A DNA stretch of 64,000 nt from Odobenus rosmarus divergens (Eukaryota; Chordata; Mammalia; Carnivora; Odobenidae), in NCBI RefSeq assembly GCF_000321225.1, contig NW_004451521.1:568295-632294 (forward strand), given 5' to 3'. A program made the position numbers and the translations under genes. This document shows positions 36,231 through 47,299 of the stretch, one piece after another. Numbering within the stretch: the stretch's first letter is position 1; each line of letters begins with the position of its first letter. Below the pieces are notes generated by a model. That model worked only from the letters and a program-made list of their open reading frames with translations. It did no database searches and was not told the origin of the DNA.

Positions 36231-36700
36231 AACACTTGGAGCTGGACACCTTTGGGATACTGAGTGCTCTATCACGGAGGATGTTCAAGCTCTGCTGGGA
36301 TCCTACCGAGCAGGGGCTCCTAACCTGAGCTCTAGGGTGCTCCAAGAGACCGCAGACCTGGACGGGCAAAGAATTACCTCTTCGTTGTCCCTGAGCTACA
36401 AGTGAAACGTAGTGTTCCTTTAGTTATAAACATGTCAGCCACAAAATACAGTAGTATTAGCACTGTCTGTGATTTTGTTACCAATGGAAACCGTAGATAT
36501 TTTTACATGACCTTACAATTGTGGCAGGCATCTCAAAAAGTTATTTATATTTATCACCACTTCAAAATTAATGTACTGCTCGATATTAGTGTATTAGCAG
36601 AGAGGCAAATCTATTACCGTATCATCATTTTTCAAATGATGATGCTGTATTTCAGTGTTACTGGTTTCATGATCGAATGTATTCTATTTTACAGATTTAA

Positions 36701-36911
36701 TTTATTTTATTTTTATTTTTTTTAAAGATTTTATTTATTTATTTCAGAGAGAGAGAGAATGAGAGATAGAAAGCACGAGAGGGAAGAGGGTCAGAGGGAG
36801 ATGCAGACTCCCTGCTGAGCAGGAAGCCCGATGCGGGACTCGATCCTGGGACTCCAGGATCATGACCTGAGCCGAAGGCAGTCGCTTAACCAACTGAGCC
36901 ACCCAGGCGCC
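36701..36911 (-). mobile_element. can-SINE with 17-bp target duplication
   Basis: Reverse SINE with (ga)n next to the A-tail side. Direct repeat ctattttacagatttaa at 36684-36700 and 36912-36928. Confidence 0.95.
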
Positions 36912-36928
36912 CTATTTTACAGATTTAA

Positions 36929-38609
36929 AACCCTCATCCTGAGAAGGGATCCCCAGGCTTCTCCAGACAACCAGAGGCATCCACAGCATACAGAGATGAA
37001 GGACCCTCAGTGCAAGAGCCCTAGGGTTACAAGACCTCAAGGTGTCTCTTGTAGGTGTGAAAGTAGATGGCCGCTTATCCTAGGCACGTGCACAGCTGGA
37101 GAATATGTAATAAACACGGCGGCTGATACATTTGTTTCCATTTTGTAAGAATCAAGAATTGGCATAACCAACTCCCCCCAGTTACTGTAGCATCATTTCA
37201 CTGCTTCTTGAGGGACAGATGACTCAGCGCAAGACCTTCCTCCGAAGCACAGGATGGGTACCGAGAGACACGTCAGCCACCGACGGCCACAGCCCTGCGA
37301 GAACATGCTCCCAGGTATCTGCTTTGTTTGCCAGTGTGACCCTGTCTCCCACTCCTCTCCAAGGCCCAGATCAGCAGATTAGTGTGGGCATTTGAGCGAG
37401 GGCAGCGAACTCTCTAATGAAGTATCCATCTCACAGTCGTGCTCCAGAAATGCTACTGTTATTATTATTTTTATTTTCTTTTCTTTTACTGGGGATTATG
37501 GTGCCATTTGGTCAGTTACCTGCTAGGGATTCTGTGATTCAATCATTCATTCGTTCACTCCACACATATCTGTGGAGGGTGCATAATGGGGGCAGACATT
37601 GTGCTAAGTGCTGGGAATAAAGTGTTCTGCAAACAGCTGTGGATTTACCCTCCTGGGCTGGACAGTCTAGTGTGAGACAGACCATGGTAAGAGCTATGAA
37701 CACGAATGATAACAAAATATGAAACACATACAGCACAGGGGCCTGGCTGAGCTTGGAGGAGAAGGTTAGGGATGGTTTCCCTGAAAAGAAATGAACAGAA
37801 ATAACTAAGTGGAAAGAGAGGGAACAGTGTTCTAGGCAGAGGGAACAGTGTGTGCAAAGGCTCTGAGCTGGGAGAAAGACACATCTCAGAGACAAAAAGA
37901 CAGCATGGAGTGGAGATCAGATAACCAGGCTGGGACAGAACGGCAGCCTGCGGCACAAGCACGGAGGGACTTCTGTTCTCTCGCTCCAGTATTCAGTCAG
38001 GCAGCAAATACTCACTGAGCACTAGTGTGTGTTAGGCATTGGTTTAGACACCAGGGTGAACAAAATGAGTGAGACAGACATGCTCCCAGTGCTAGGGATT
38101 TTTGGCTTTTGTCCTAAGAACCACGAGAAGTGTTTGAAGGGTTTTAAACAAAGAGGCATCTCGGTGAATTTGTGCTTTAAAGACGATTCTGTTTACACAT
38201 GGGACGAGCACTCTAGGGAGGGAGACAGGAATCAGGAGGAGCCTGGAGCCATCCACATGAGGAACCTGATGGCGTGAGCTCCCGGGGGAACGGAGGAACT
38301 GGACAGGAACGGATGGAAGTGAGAGAAACAGGGGCGTCTGGGATGCGGTCACTGGATCTGGAGGCCTGGGGACGGACCAGGTTTGGTGGAGATCATGGGT
38401 TTGATTTTGGACATTTTTAAATTATTGATTTCTATCTATTACCTAGAAAGGTTATGAATGGTTTTGACCTCTGGGGTGGAATCTAAGGAATGGCATTTTG
38501 AACAGGACCTCCAGTGATGCTGGCCCACTGCGCTATCTCGAGGCAAACCCACAGGACCAGCTCTACTAAGGACCAGATAGCCCCGTGAGTGTAGGAAACA
38601 GATGCGGGC
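36929..38609 (-). other. ADAMTSL3 intron with ancient interspersed repeat
   Basis: From about 37530 to 38460 an old repeat starts gattcaatcattcattcgtt and includes gtgctaagtgctgggaataa and gcagagggaacagtgtgtgc. It is a widespread mammalian repeat, name not assigned. Confidence 0.5.
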
Positions 38610-38775
38610 AGCGGTCAAGAGTGGAGGCTCTGAACACAGATCATCTTGATTTGAATTCTGGCCCTTGTAACTGGGTGGCTTCAGGGTGCTTTCCCACCTG
38701 TGAAATAGGAAGCTAACAACATGTACCTCCAAGGTGATGGTGAAGTGGTCCACATAAGCGCTTAGCAGAATGCCC
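38610..38775 (+). mobile_element. MIR element
   Basis: tggaggctctgaacacagat, gatttgaattctggcccttg, cctgtgaaataggaagctaa and gcgcttagcagaatgcc. Confidence 0.82.
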
Positions 38776-38887
38776 GTGCAGAGTACACGCTAAACACATC
38801 ACAGTGATTGCACTGGGAAATCCAAATTACCATGCCTTCTAACCCAAGCAAAAACCTGGCACTGATACGAAGAGTGACTACACATAC

Positions 38888-39071
38888 CTTGAGGGGCAGT
38901 CCCGGATGTTACAGGGCTGAAACCCAGCCAGCGGCTTCGGGAGGTTTTGGCAAAGGGCCTCACTCACTTCCTGCCCATTGGCCATCACACACCGGGGTCT
39001 CTGGACTCGGGCTCCCAAGTGGCCGCAGGTGGCAGAACAATGCGTCCAGTTACCGAGCTCCCAAAAAGGCT
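38888..39071 (-). CDS. ADAMTSL3: ADAMTSL3 exon: thrombospondin type 1 repeat
   Basis: TSP1 module exon. The acceptor is tttctgcag (AG at 39073-39072) and the donor is GTATGT from 38887. It joins the linker as R-P-P-E-P-F-W and encodes about 61 residues with the six-cysteine TSP1 pattern. The start FWELGNWTHCSATCG contains the layered Trp residues (candidate C-mannosylation) and a CSxTCG O-fucosylation motif. Further cysteines occur in RPRC, ALCQN, QPC and RDC. It ends in phase 2 and the split Arg codon is completed by the exon at 35494. No stops or frameshifts. Confidence 0.95.
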
Positions 39072-40079
39072 CTGCAGAAAGGAAATGAAATGTCATGACA
39101 GCCCTGAATGAGATATGATGATGGGGCTGGAAGGGACATGGCCACAGACCACCAGGAGCTGTTTTCTGGTTGGCTGCCCATCTGCTTCTTTGAGAAGCAC
39201 TCGGAGAGTACGCTGTCACCTAGTGGAAGGCCTCCTTTACATTTCATGTTTCCTCCACTGACTTATTGTCCTCACTGGTAGGAATGGTGGCCAGCTTGGG
39301 GCCCTTGGACCACAGCCTGGGAGAGGTGCTATTGGAGGCCAGCTGGACTTGCCAGAAAAATCCCAGAAAGAGGGAGGAGGTGCTCCGTGCAGAGGGCTGG
39401 CTCCTCGGCATTCTCCGAGCAGAGCCAAGAGGACGAGAGAGGAGGATGTCTCCCGGGGACATTCTCACCGGTTCTATTTCTCAAATGTGGGCCAGGCGGA
39501 GAAATGAAAGACCATTTAGCAGGGACCGGGGATTAAGCAGTCAGGTTAAAAATGAATTTCATTCCATTCTTACTTTTCCATTAATTCTTATCTAAACTTC
39601 AGCTTACTCCTGGAACTGCATAAATAATTTGTCACGGAGACATCTGGAAGGGTAAAAATGAGAGTTTCCTTTAGCAAAGTTGAAGCTGACCACCTCCAGT
39701 AATTATGGCTTTTTAATTTTAGTCTTCATTCCAAACAGCCCTTCCCTTCCTTTTTGACACTTGGTAAAAAGCTGAGGTACAATACAATGATGACAGATTT
39801 GTGTGTGACCACAGAAGGTGCCAGATTTTCCCGTCACAATCACAAGTAATTGATAGCTACCAGCTGTGTCCACAGATTCCCTCACAGAGCAGAGCAATGT
39901 CTTTAACTTATTGTTTTCCAGATTTTCCTTCTGATTTTTGAATTTTTGTCTTAAGTTGCATATGGCATCCTCTGCAAAGTAGAACTGTACATATTTTTAG
40001 TTGGGCCCCCAGGATTACAGTTTATTTGAAACAATTTTTTAAAATAGCTGGGTTTATGGAGAACTTCCCAGGTGAGGGG
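39072..40079 (-). other. ADAMTSL3 intron, unique sequence
   Basis: Nothing recognisable beyond the splice acceptor of the exon at 39071. Some open frames, none with domains. Confidence 0.5.
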
Positions 40080-40255
40080 TACTGAATTTTAGATACTTGG
40101 CCATCAGCTTTTCCCCTAATCCTTATGGCCATCCTGTGAATTAGACCAGTTTTATTTGCAGAAGTGGGAAAAAGCTAAGTGACTTGCTCAAGGTCCTTCA
40201 TCTAGAACCCAAGACTGTCAAACTCCACATCTAACTCCTTCTACTATGCCATACT
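40080..40255 (+). mobile_element. MIR element
   Basis: ccttatggccatcctgtgaa, aagtgacttgctcaaggtcc and tctaactccttctactatgc. Confidence 0.75.
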
Positions 40256-40309
40256 TCACAAAGACACCTTGACACTCCAAGGCAGAAAACATATACATTT
40301 CTTTAAAAA

Positions 40310-41252
40310 CATGTGTGGTTTTTGTTTTAACTGAGGTGTCATTCACATACGATAAAATGCTCAGAAATCCGGTGTGCAGTTTTATGAGTTTTCACACTTG
40401 TATGTACTTTTGCAACCATGATCCACAGCAAGATATAAAACACTTCATCTCCGAAAAAAGTTTCCTCCTAATCTAATTAAAGATCAACTTTAATCTTTAA
40501 TTAAATTATTTTAATCAATTATTTTAATCAATTCCCCTTCCCCACCCAGGCAATTCCTTGTTCATTTCCATCAGTACCCATGATTAGTGTCACCTGCTCT
40601 TGGCTTTCATTCATGTACTCCTTTGCACTTGCTTCACATAACATTTTTGAGATTCACCGGTATTGCTGTGCATAGCCCATTCTCTTTTATTGCTGAATAA
40701 TATTCCATTATATGAATATACCATAGTTCATCTATTCTCCTTTTGGTGGCCATTAGGAAGTGAAGGCTGCTGTGAACATTCTTATACAAATATTTTTGTG
40801 AACAAGTTTTCACTTTTCTTGGGTAAATACCTGTGAGTGGAATTGCTGGGTCAAAGGTAGGTGCATGCTTAGCCTTCTTAGAAACTACCACACAGTTTTC
40901 CAGAGTGGTTGTACCAGATTACACTCTTACCACCAATGAATATGAGTTCCAGTAGCTTCACATCCTTAACCAAATCTGGCATTGTCAGTCTTAGTTTTCA
41001 CCATTCTAGTAAGTGTGGAATCATATCTCTTTGTGGGTTTAATTGTCATTTCCCTGATGCCATCTGTATATCTTCTTTTGTGAACCGTCTGTGCAAGTGT
41101 TTTGCCTGTTTTGTTGGGGGGGAGGGGAGAGTTCGTTGTTGACTTGTAGGAGTTCTTTATATATTCTAGATATAAGTTCCTCAACAGACATATGTTCAGC
41201 CAATCTTCTTCCCAGCCTATGGGTAACCATCCATTTGCTCTCTGTATTTAAG
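40310..41252 (-). mobile_element. Older L1 antisense (3' UTR and ORF2 end)
   Basis: Opens with the L1M 3' UTR type 'aactgaggtgtcattcacata'. Minus-strand remnants include FDPAIPLTGIYPRKV and ELWYIHIMEYYSAIKENG, the L1 ORF2 C-terminus. Confidence 0.82.
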
Positions 41253-42312
41253 AGTGTGTTTTTTTTTTTTTTATCTTTTTTCTTTTTTTGTTAATTTGTT
41301 CCTTGAATTACATATGTGTGTGAGATCATATGGTATTTGTCTTTCTCTATCTGACTTATTTTACTTAGCATTATACCCTCTAGGTCCATCCACGCTGTTG
41401 CAAATGGCGAGATTTCATTCTTTTTTATGGCTGAGTAATATTCCATTGTGTGTGTGTGTTTCTGTGTGTGTGTATCACATCTTCTTTATCCATTCATCTA
41501 TTGATGGACACTTGGGTTGCTTCCATATCCCGGCTATTGTAAATAATGCTGGTATAAACATAGAGGTGCATATTTCTTTTCAAACGGTATTTTCATTTTC
41601 TTTGGATGAATACCCAATAATGGAATTACTGGACCATATGGTAGTTCTATTTTTAAAGTTTTTGAGGAACCTCCATAGTGTTTTCCATAGTGGCTGTACC
41701 AATTTACCAATATTCCCACCAATAGTACACAAAAGTTTCTTTTTCTCCACATCCTCGCCAATACTTGCTATTTCATGTCTTTTTGATTCTAGCCATTCTG
41801 ACAGGTGTGCAGTGATACCTCATTGTGGTTTCCATTTCCCTAATGATGAGTGATGTTGAGAATCTTTTCATGTGTCTATTGGCCATCTGTATGTCTTCCT
41901 TGGAAAAATGTCTGCTCAGGTCCTCTGCCCATTTTAATCAGGTTGTTATTTTGGTGCTGAGTTGTGTAAGTTCTTTATATATTTTGCATATTAACCCTTT
42001 ATCAGATATGTCATCTGCGAATATCTTCTCCCATTCAGTAGGTTGTCTTTTTGTTTTGTTGATTGTTTCCTTCACTGTGCAGATGCTTTTCATTTTGATG
42101 TAGTCCTAATAGTTTATTTTTGCTTTTGTTTCCCTTGCCCGAGGATACATATCTAGAAAAATGTTTCTACAGGCAGTGTCAGAGAGACAACTGCCTGTGC
42201 TCTCTTCTAGGATTTTTATGGTTTCAGGTTTCACAATTAGGTCTTTAATACATTTTGAGTTCATTTTTGTGTACAGTATAAGAACGTGGTCGAGTTTCAT
42301 TCTTTGTATTGT
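41253..42312 (-). mobile_element. L1 antisense, main arm of a 5'-inverted copy
   Basis: T-run at about 41258-41271, then ORF2 3' coding remnants in reverse (e.g. MARMWRKRNFCVLLV, minus strand), up to the ORF2 segment around the codons for KMNSKCIKDLIVKPETIK. At 42312 the orientation flips. Confidence 0.85.
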
Positions 42313-42475
42313 ATAATCCTGGCACAAAAACAGACAGCTGGATCAACAGAACGGAACAGAAAACCCAGAAATAAATCCATGCTTATATGGTCAATTATCT
42401 TATGACAAAGGAAACCAGAATATACAATGGGGAAAAGACAGTCTCTTCAACCAATGGTGCTGGGGAAACAGGAAT
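42313..42475 (+). mobile_element. Inverted 5' arm of the same L1 (twin priming)
   Basis: Plus-oriented ORF2 segment (acaaaaacagacagctggat ... gacagtctcttcaaccaatg). In the L1 consensus it lies immediately upstream of where the minus arm starts, with only about 10-15 consensus bases missing at the join. This is the classic twin-priming inversion. Confidence 0.75.
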
Positions 42476-42484
42476 AAACTCTAG

Positions 42485-42990
42485 TCTTTACCTTGACCTT
42501 CAAAGTTCTGAATGATATGGTCCTTAGCCACCTTCCAACTTCATTTCATACCCCCCCATCTCTCCCCCATGGTGCCCCCATCACATGAATTTTCTTTGTG
42601 TTTCTTGACCACATTAAGCTTGTTCACACTTTATGGTTCTTGCACTCACTATTCCCTCTGCCAGAAATGCTCCTTCCTCATCTTTGTGCATGGATGGCTC
42701 TATCTCATTGTTTAGGTCTGGGCTCAACTATCACCTCCTTAGATGGCTTGCCCTGACTTTCTTCTCCAAAGTGGCCGCATGCACTCACTGTGCTATCACC
42801 CTATTTCGTTTCCTTCATAGCACTTACCACAGGGAAATATATGTTTGTTTCCTTGTTTATTGTCCATCTCTCCTGCTGGAATGCCAAGTCCATGAGGGTG
42901 GGGAGCTCTTCTGTCCTGCCCACTGCTGGGACAGGGCATGTTATAGATTAGGTACTCAAGAAGTATTTGTTCAGTTAATAAAGGAGTCTC
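42485..42990 (+). mobile_element. L2 LINE 3' end
   Basis: Matches L2 word order: gtctttaccttgaccttcaa, gttcttgcactcactattcc, ggcttgccctgactttcttc, catagcacttaccac, and a final ggtactcaagaagtatttgt. Confidence 0.8.
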
Positions 42991-43058
42991 TTTGAAATGC
43001 TAAAGTAGGGATCCATTGAAGGTTTGGCATATTCCAGAATGCGTACACGTGTATGTGC

Positions 43059-43061
<3 letters not shown>

Positions 43062-43095
<34 letters not shown>
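43062..43095 (+). repeat. (GT)n microsatellite
   Basis: About 16 uninterrupted GT units next to an L2 copy. Confidence 0.96.
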
Positions 43096-43096
<1 letters not shown>

Positions 43097-43229
43097 GAGG
43101 TGGTCAAACAAGAAAGGTAGTGTTGATAAACCAAATGTTTAAATATTCCAAAGGCTTCAACTTTTCCAGCAGTTTCAGCCTCATGAATATCCAATTTTTA
43201 AATTAATTGATTTGAGGGAGTTCCTTGAT

Positions 43230-43550
43230 TTCATGTTCCCTTCCACATGGAATTCCTATCTGCCTTTGCACATCTGTTTCTCTGCCTGGAATGTTCTTCT
43301 TCCTCTTCCCAGAACAAACATCATGGCCCACGTGAAAACAGGGTTATCTTCTCCAGAGAGAGGTGAGCCCTTTCCTTAGTGCTGCCAGTGGACTTGGTCA
43401 TCCTTCTATTCCAGCACTTGTCATCCGACTTCAAAATACCTGTTTACATGACTGCCTCTCTGTAGAGACTATGAGCTTCCCAAGGGCTAGCTCACCTCTG
43501 TACCCCCAGCCTGGCAAAAGTAAGCACTGGGCAAACACTTGTTGGATGTT
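43230..43550 (+). mobile_element. L2 LINE fragment
   Basis: cctttgcacatctgtttctc, gcctggaatgttcttcttcc and aagcactgggcaaacacttg follow the L2 pattern. Confidence 0.7.
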
Positions 43551-43887
43551 GCCATAGACTGAATGTTTGTGTCTCTCCAAAATTCGTATGTCAAATCCTA
43601 ACATCCAATGAAATGGTCTTAGGAGGTGGGGCCCTCAGGGGGTGAGGAGGTCATGAGGGTGGAGCCCCCATGAATGGGGTTAGTGTCCTTACAGAAGAGA
43701 ACCCAGGGATCTTCTTCGCTCCTTATGCCACGTGAGGACACAGCAAGTGGGCCCTCACCAGACGCCTGATCTGTTGGTTCCCTGATCTTGGGCTTCGCAG
43801 CCTCCGGAACTGAGAGCAATAAATGTATGTTGTTGCTAAGCCACCCAGTCTATGCTTTTTGTTATAGTAGCCCAAACAGACTAAGAC
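43551..43887 (+). mobile_element. MLT1/MaLR-type LTR
   Basis: Begins tgccatagactgaatgtttg, has ggaggtggggccctcagggg and ends aacagactaagaca. Decayed, no internal region. Confidence 0.82.
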
Positions 43888-44810
43888 AAAGGCTGAATGA
43901 ATGGATAATAGTGCATTTTATAATGGTAGTATTATGTCTGACAGAGGAGAAGAAATACATAAATACTCCCGGAGAATGAAGTCATAAATAACATGAGCTG
44001 GACTGTTTGATTGGTGGCCCAACACTATTTTCCTCTTCTATGCTCTCCCTACATCTGAGAAGGTGGGAGCCTAGGAACTACATTTCTAGAATCCCTACCT
44101 GCAGAGTTTTCCTTTGGGATTGTTCTGCAAAGGAGAGGTATTTGCTCAAGATTTAAAAGGTCGAAATGATGTAGCCAGTATTGTTCCTGTATAGGAGGTA
44201 TAATAAAGCATGAAATCTAATAGGAGCTTCTCTGCATCCTTCTGTGACTTACTCACTTCTGAGCTACAAGAATCTGAGATCATCAGTACCTTTTCCCTGT
44301 GATTCCAGCATTTCTGATTTTCTTAACTCTACCTCTCTCCCTTGGCCTCCTAAAGAGTTTTGCTAGCTTGAAAAACTTAGATTAGGTTCTCCTGACCAAA
44401 CAGCAATGCATAACAAAGTTAATAAGTATAGGGGAAAAAACTTAGGAAAAGAGAAAAATGAAAGAATTGGTTCCAGAACTCAGCAAATCTTCCCTCTGTG
44501 AATATTTGCCAAGTTGGCAATAGTTTTAAAACTGGAAAGCCAATCCCTGTTTTATCACAAATAATGATGCACATTTGGGATATGGGCTCTGCAGGCTTCC
44601 TCAGGAGTGATTTCTTTTTCAAAAATGTTTCAATATGGAAGGAACAAGTTGAACCACAGAAGACCAAGGGCAAGGGAAAAGCTGGCCAAATGCCTAGGAA
44701 TAATTTTACTTATTGAGAAGTGCAAAACATGGAGTCTTGTAGCTAAATAAATCCTTTTCCCTGCACATGCCTCACAAATGGCAAATCCCTAAAAAGTCAG
44801 AATCTCTGAC
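43888..44810 (-). other. ADAMTSL3 intron, unique sequence
   Basis: Between an MLT1 LTR and the linker exon. No element or exon seen. Confidence 0.5.
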
Positions 44811-44927
44811 CTGGAGGTCGGGGTTCTCCTGTCGGGTCATTGCTGTTGGTTCCAGCGTTGGATGCCTGGAGCATATGATTTTTATAGTCCTTGGGAAATA
44901 CGCTTTTACTGTCCAAACGTCTTTGTT
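44811..44927 (-). CDS. ADAMTSL3: ADAMTSL3 exon: hydrophilic linker between Ig and TSP1 modules
   Basis: A 117-base exon between a tttctcag acceptor (AG at 44929-44928) and a GTCAGA donor starting at 44810. Both ends are phase 1, matching the exons at 47117 and 39071. The roughly 39 encoded residues are polar and low in hydrophobic content (EQRRLDSKSVFPKDYKNH at the start, NSNDPTGEPRPP at the end). They have no cysteines and look like a flexible hinge. The identity rests on exact phase agreement and on its position between the Ig exon and the next TSP1 exon; the linker itself is not diagnostic. Confidence 0.88.
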
Positions 44928-47116
44928 CTGAGAAAAAAAAGAAAAAAGAAAAAAGGAGCCCTTGTTTTCCAGTTAAACAATCTCTAATTCCTGTCCCAGC
45001 TTGGGTGTTCTTAAAGAAGGCAACTACTAGGAAGTCAGCTCTTTCCAAAGAAATGCTCTGCCCTGGATGCTCAGGCTCACACAGATCTGGGAGTTACATG
45101 TGGGTTTGGGTGTGGGGGGGCTATAGGGGTCTAGTTAGAGCAACTCTGCTAACGTGTGGTATCTGTGCATGTTTTCAGAGTTTATAGCTTAATAAGATGG
45201 GAAAAAACAGATTCACCAAAATTCCAGAAGGGATGGAGGAGGCCGCTGAGAACAGTAGAGCTCTTCCGCTCGACGGGAGCCTTGGCGGCTGGAGAATGAG
45301 TGAGGTTTCACAGAGGACCTCATGTGGTGGGGAGTGTGGGCTTTCAGGAAGACCGTGAAGCTCTAAGAGCAGTGTGGTGGAAGAGGGCCGCGCACTGTGT
45401 CATGTAAGACATTCTTGATTCCTCAGTCAGTTTAAGCAAAGTCATGAGCTGCTTAGTGGGAGGTACTCCTGAGAGAAGAGGTGTGCGGGGCGAGGCTGAG
45501 ATGGCCATGCAGCTTCAGGAGTGGAGACGGGCAGAAGCAAGGAATAAGGCTGGCACTTCTCAGAGCATGGGGAAGGCATTCAAGAATCAGACAGGCTTGG
45601 CCAAGCCCATCAGTTGAAAATCTTCCATTCCAAGATCCTAGAAGACCACGGGGGCTCTTTGGGAAGGGCCCCACAGAGGTACAGCAGAGCCTTCCTGATC
45701 AGCACTGATGGTCCAGGAGGGGTAGTATGAAAAACGCTCAAAGAGAAGGCTATATATTTGGGCTCCAGGAAAACTTTCTGTGAGTTTTAGGTCTCCTCAT
45801 TCATGCAGTGGGATTAAAAATGACTGCCCCAACCCCGTGCTCTTGTAAATATCAGAAGAGCTAATGAACCCTGAAGTGTTTTGTGCATGACAACTGTTCT
45901 AACTCCCCACATTGGCATCTCCCACCTGTGCACGTCCCTGGGCATCTCTAACTGCCGACCAGAAAAGCCATGGAGAAGGCTCTTTTCCATCATCCTCTTG
46001 ATTCCGCAGTGGATTCTATAATAATCTCATACCAGGTCTGGCAACAACTCAATTTCATTCATTTGTGAAACACTTATTTAACACTGATTACACCTGTGTT
46101 AGGTGCCTGAGATATAAAGAAGAATAACAAATTATCCCTAATGTCCATCTGATTGACTTCTGTCATCAGCTCTCAATTGGTTCCAAACCCTGATGGGAAA
46201 GAGGAGTATCATTTACTGAGTCCTAAAACCTCAACAATTTAAAGCCCATTTTGGTGACAAAAATTTGTTAACTCCAGAAATTATCCCTACAGATAGCAGA
46301 AGCAGCAGAAGCAGCTTGTCATCCTGGGCCAAGGGGCACACTGTAATGAGCTTCTCCAAATGACATTACTGACCCAACTGTAAGGTGTCTTAAGACTCAA
46401 TTGATTAGTATTTATTGAGTACCTACTGTGTGCCTTATACTGTATTATATCCTCAGGACTGCAAAAAAAAAAAAAAATCACACATGGCCTCTATAATTAA
46501 AGGACCTGCAATTTAGCTGAGGAAGCATAAGTAAAAGAGGAAACAATCGGAGAGCAATGTGTGTTTGGACTTAATCAGATACCAGGTGGTTCGACCAGAG
46601 AAAAGAGGTCAAATGAAATCCAGGGGGTTCCCACAGGAGAGAGGAATTCTTCTGTAAGAGACAAAAGTTGGCCTTAACATTTCTCTTCTTTGGAGAGCAG
46701 GGTGCCTGGAGGTGATACTTCCATGGAAACAGCATGTGGGCGGGGGAGTCTGTCGGATCACAGGGCAGGAAACCATGTTCACTAGAACAGAGCTCACTGC
46801 TAGCTTGGACTGGGGATCGGGGTCAGCAGATAAGCAAATACAGAGGCAGAACATGAAGGGTCTTGATTCTGAGCAGAAGACCATATGCCAGTGTAGGTTC
46901 TTAGGCAGAGAAGTATTAGCAAGAAAATCACAGCCTTCTCAGAGAAGACCTGGGTAGGACGAAATGCCAGCTTTAGTGCTCGTTTGTATGTGGAAGACAC
47001 GGTTGAAACCATCTAATGTCCATCTTGTTTACTCCTCGGCTCCAGGATCGACAAAACGGGGGCCTGCTTTGTGCACATTACAAGAAGCACTTGAACCCGA
47101 AGAATTTGACACTTAC
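44928..47116 (-). other. ADAMTSL3 intron between linker and Ig exons
   Basis: Short old-repeat pieces at 46050-46160 and 46390-46470 ('tatttattgagtacctactg'). An A-run lies at 46461. Otherwise unique. Confidence 0.5.
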
Positions 47117-47299
47117 CCAGCAGGTGCAGTACAGACGTTGCCACTGCCTTTCCAAGAGCATTGGAAGCTGTGCAGACATAGGTTCCTTCATGTTCAAGGG
47201 AAACATTCTGCAACAACAGGGATCCATTGAAAAGCAAGGAAACATTGTCACTCAGAGATCCTCCTCTCTTCAACCAAGTTATATTAGGCTGAGGGACAC
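47117..47299 (-). CDS. ADAMTSL3: ADAMTSL3 exon: C-terminal half of an Ig-like C2 domain
   Basis: Most upstream ADAMTSL3 exon recognised here; the gene is read from high to low coordinates. ADAMTSL3 is a secreted, matrix-associated ADAMTS-like glycoprotein without a protease domain. The acceptor is ttccaaag (AG at 47301-47300) and the donor is GTAAGT at 47116. About 60 residues carry the second part of an immunoglobulin fold: the conserved Trp in PNITWLKR, a run of beta-strand-like NVSLLFNGSLLLQNVSL with N-glycosylation sequons (NIT, NVS, NGS), and the diagnostic HEGTYVCTASNALG with the second domain cysteine. The first cysteine must be encoded by an upstream exon not seen here. The exon begins and ends in phase 1 and joins the linker exon at 44927. 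Confidence 0.93.

Noticed and set aside
24804..47299. Assignment to ADAMTSL1 in place of ADAMTSL3
   Set aside because: The C-terminus (SLCSLDLYKQRCCQSCQEG) and the SAXO2 neighbour fit ADAMTSL3; ADAMTSL1 would be expected beside SAXO1.
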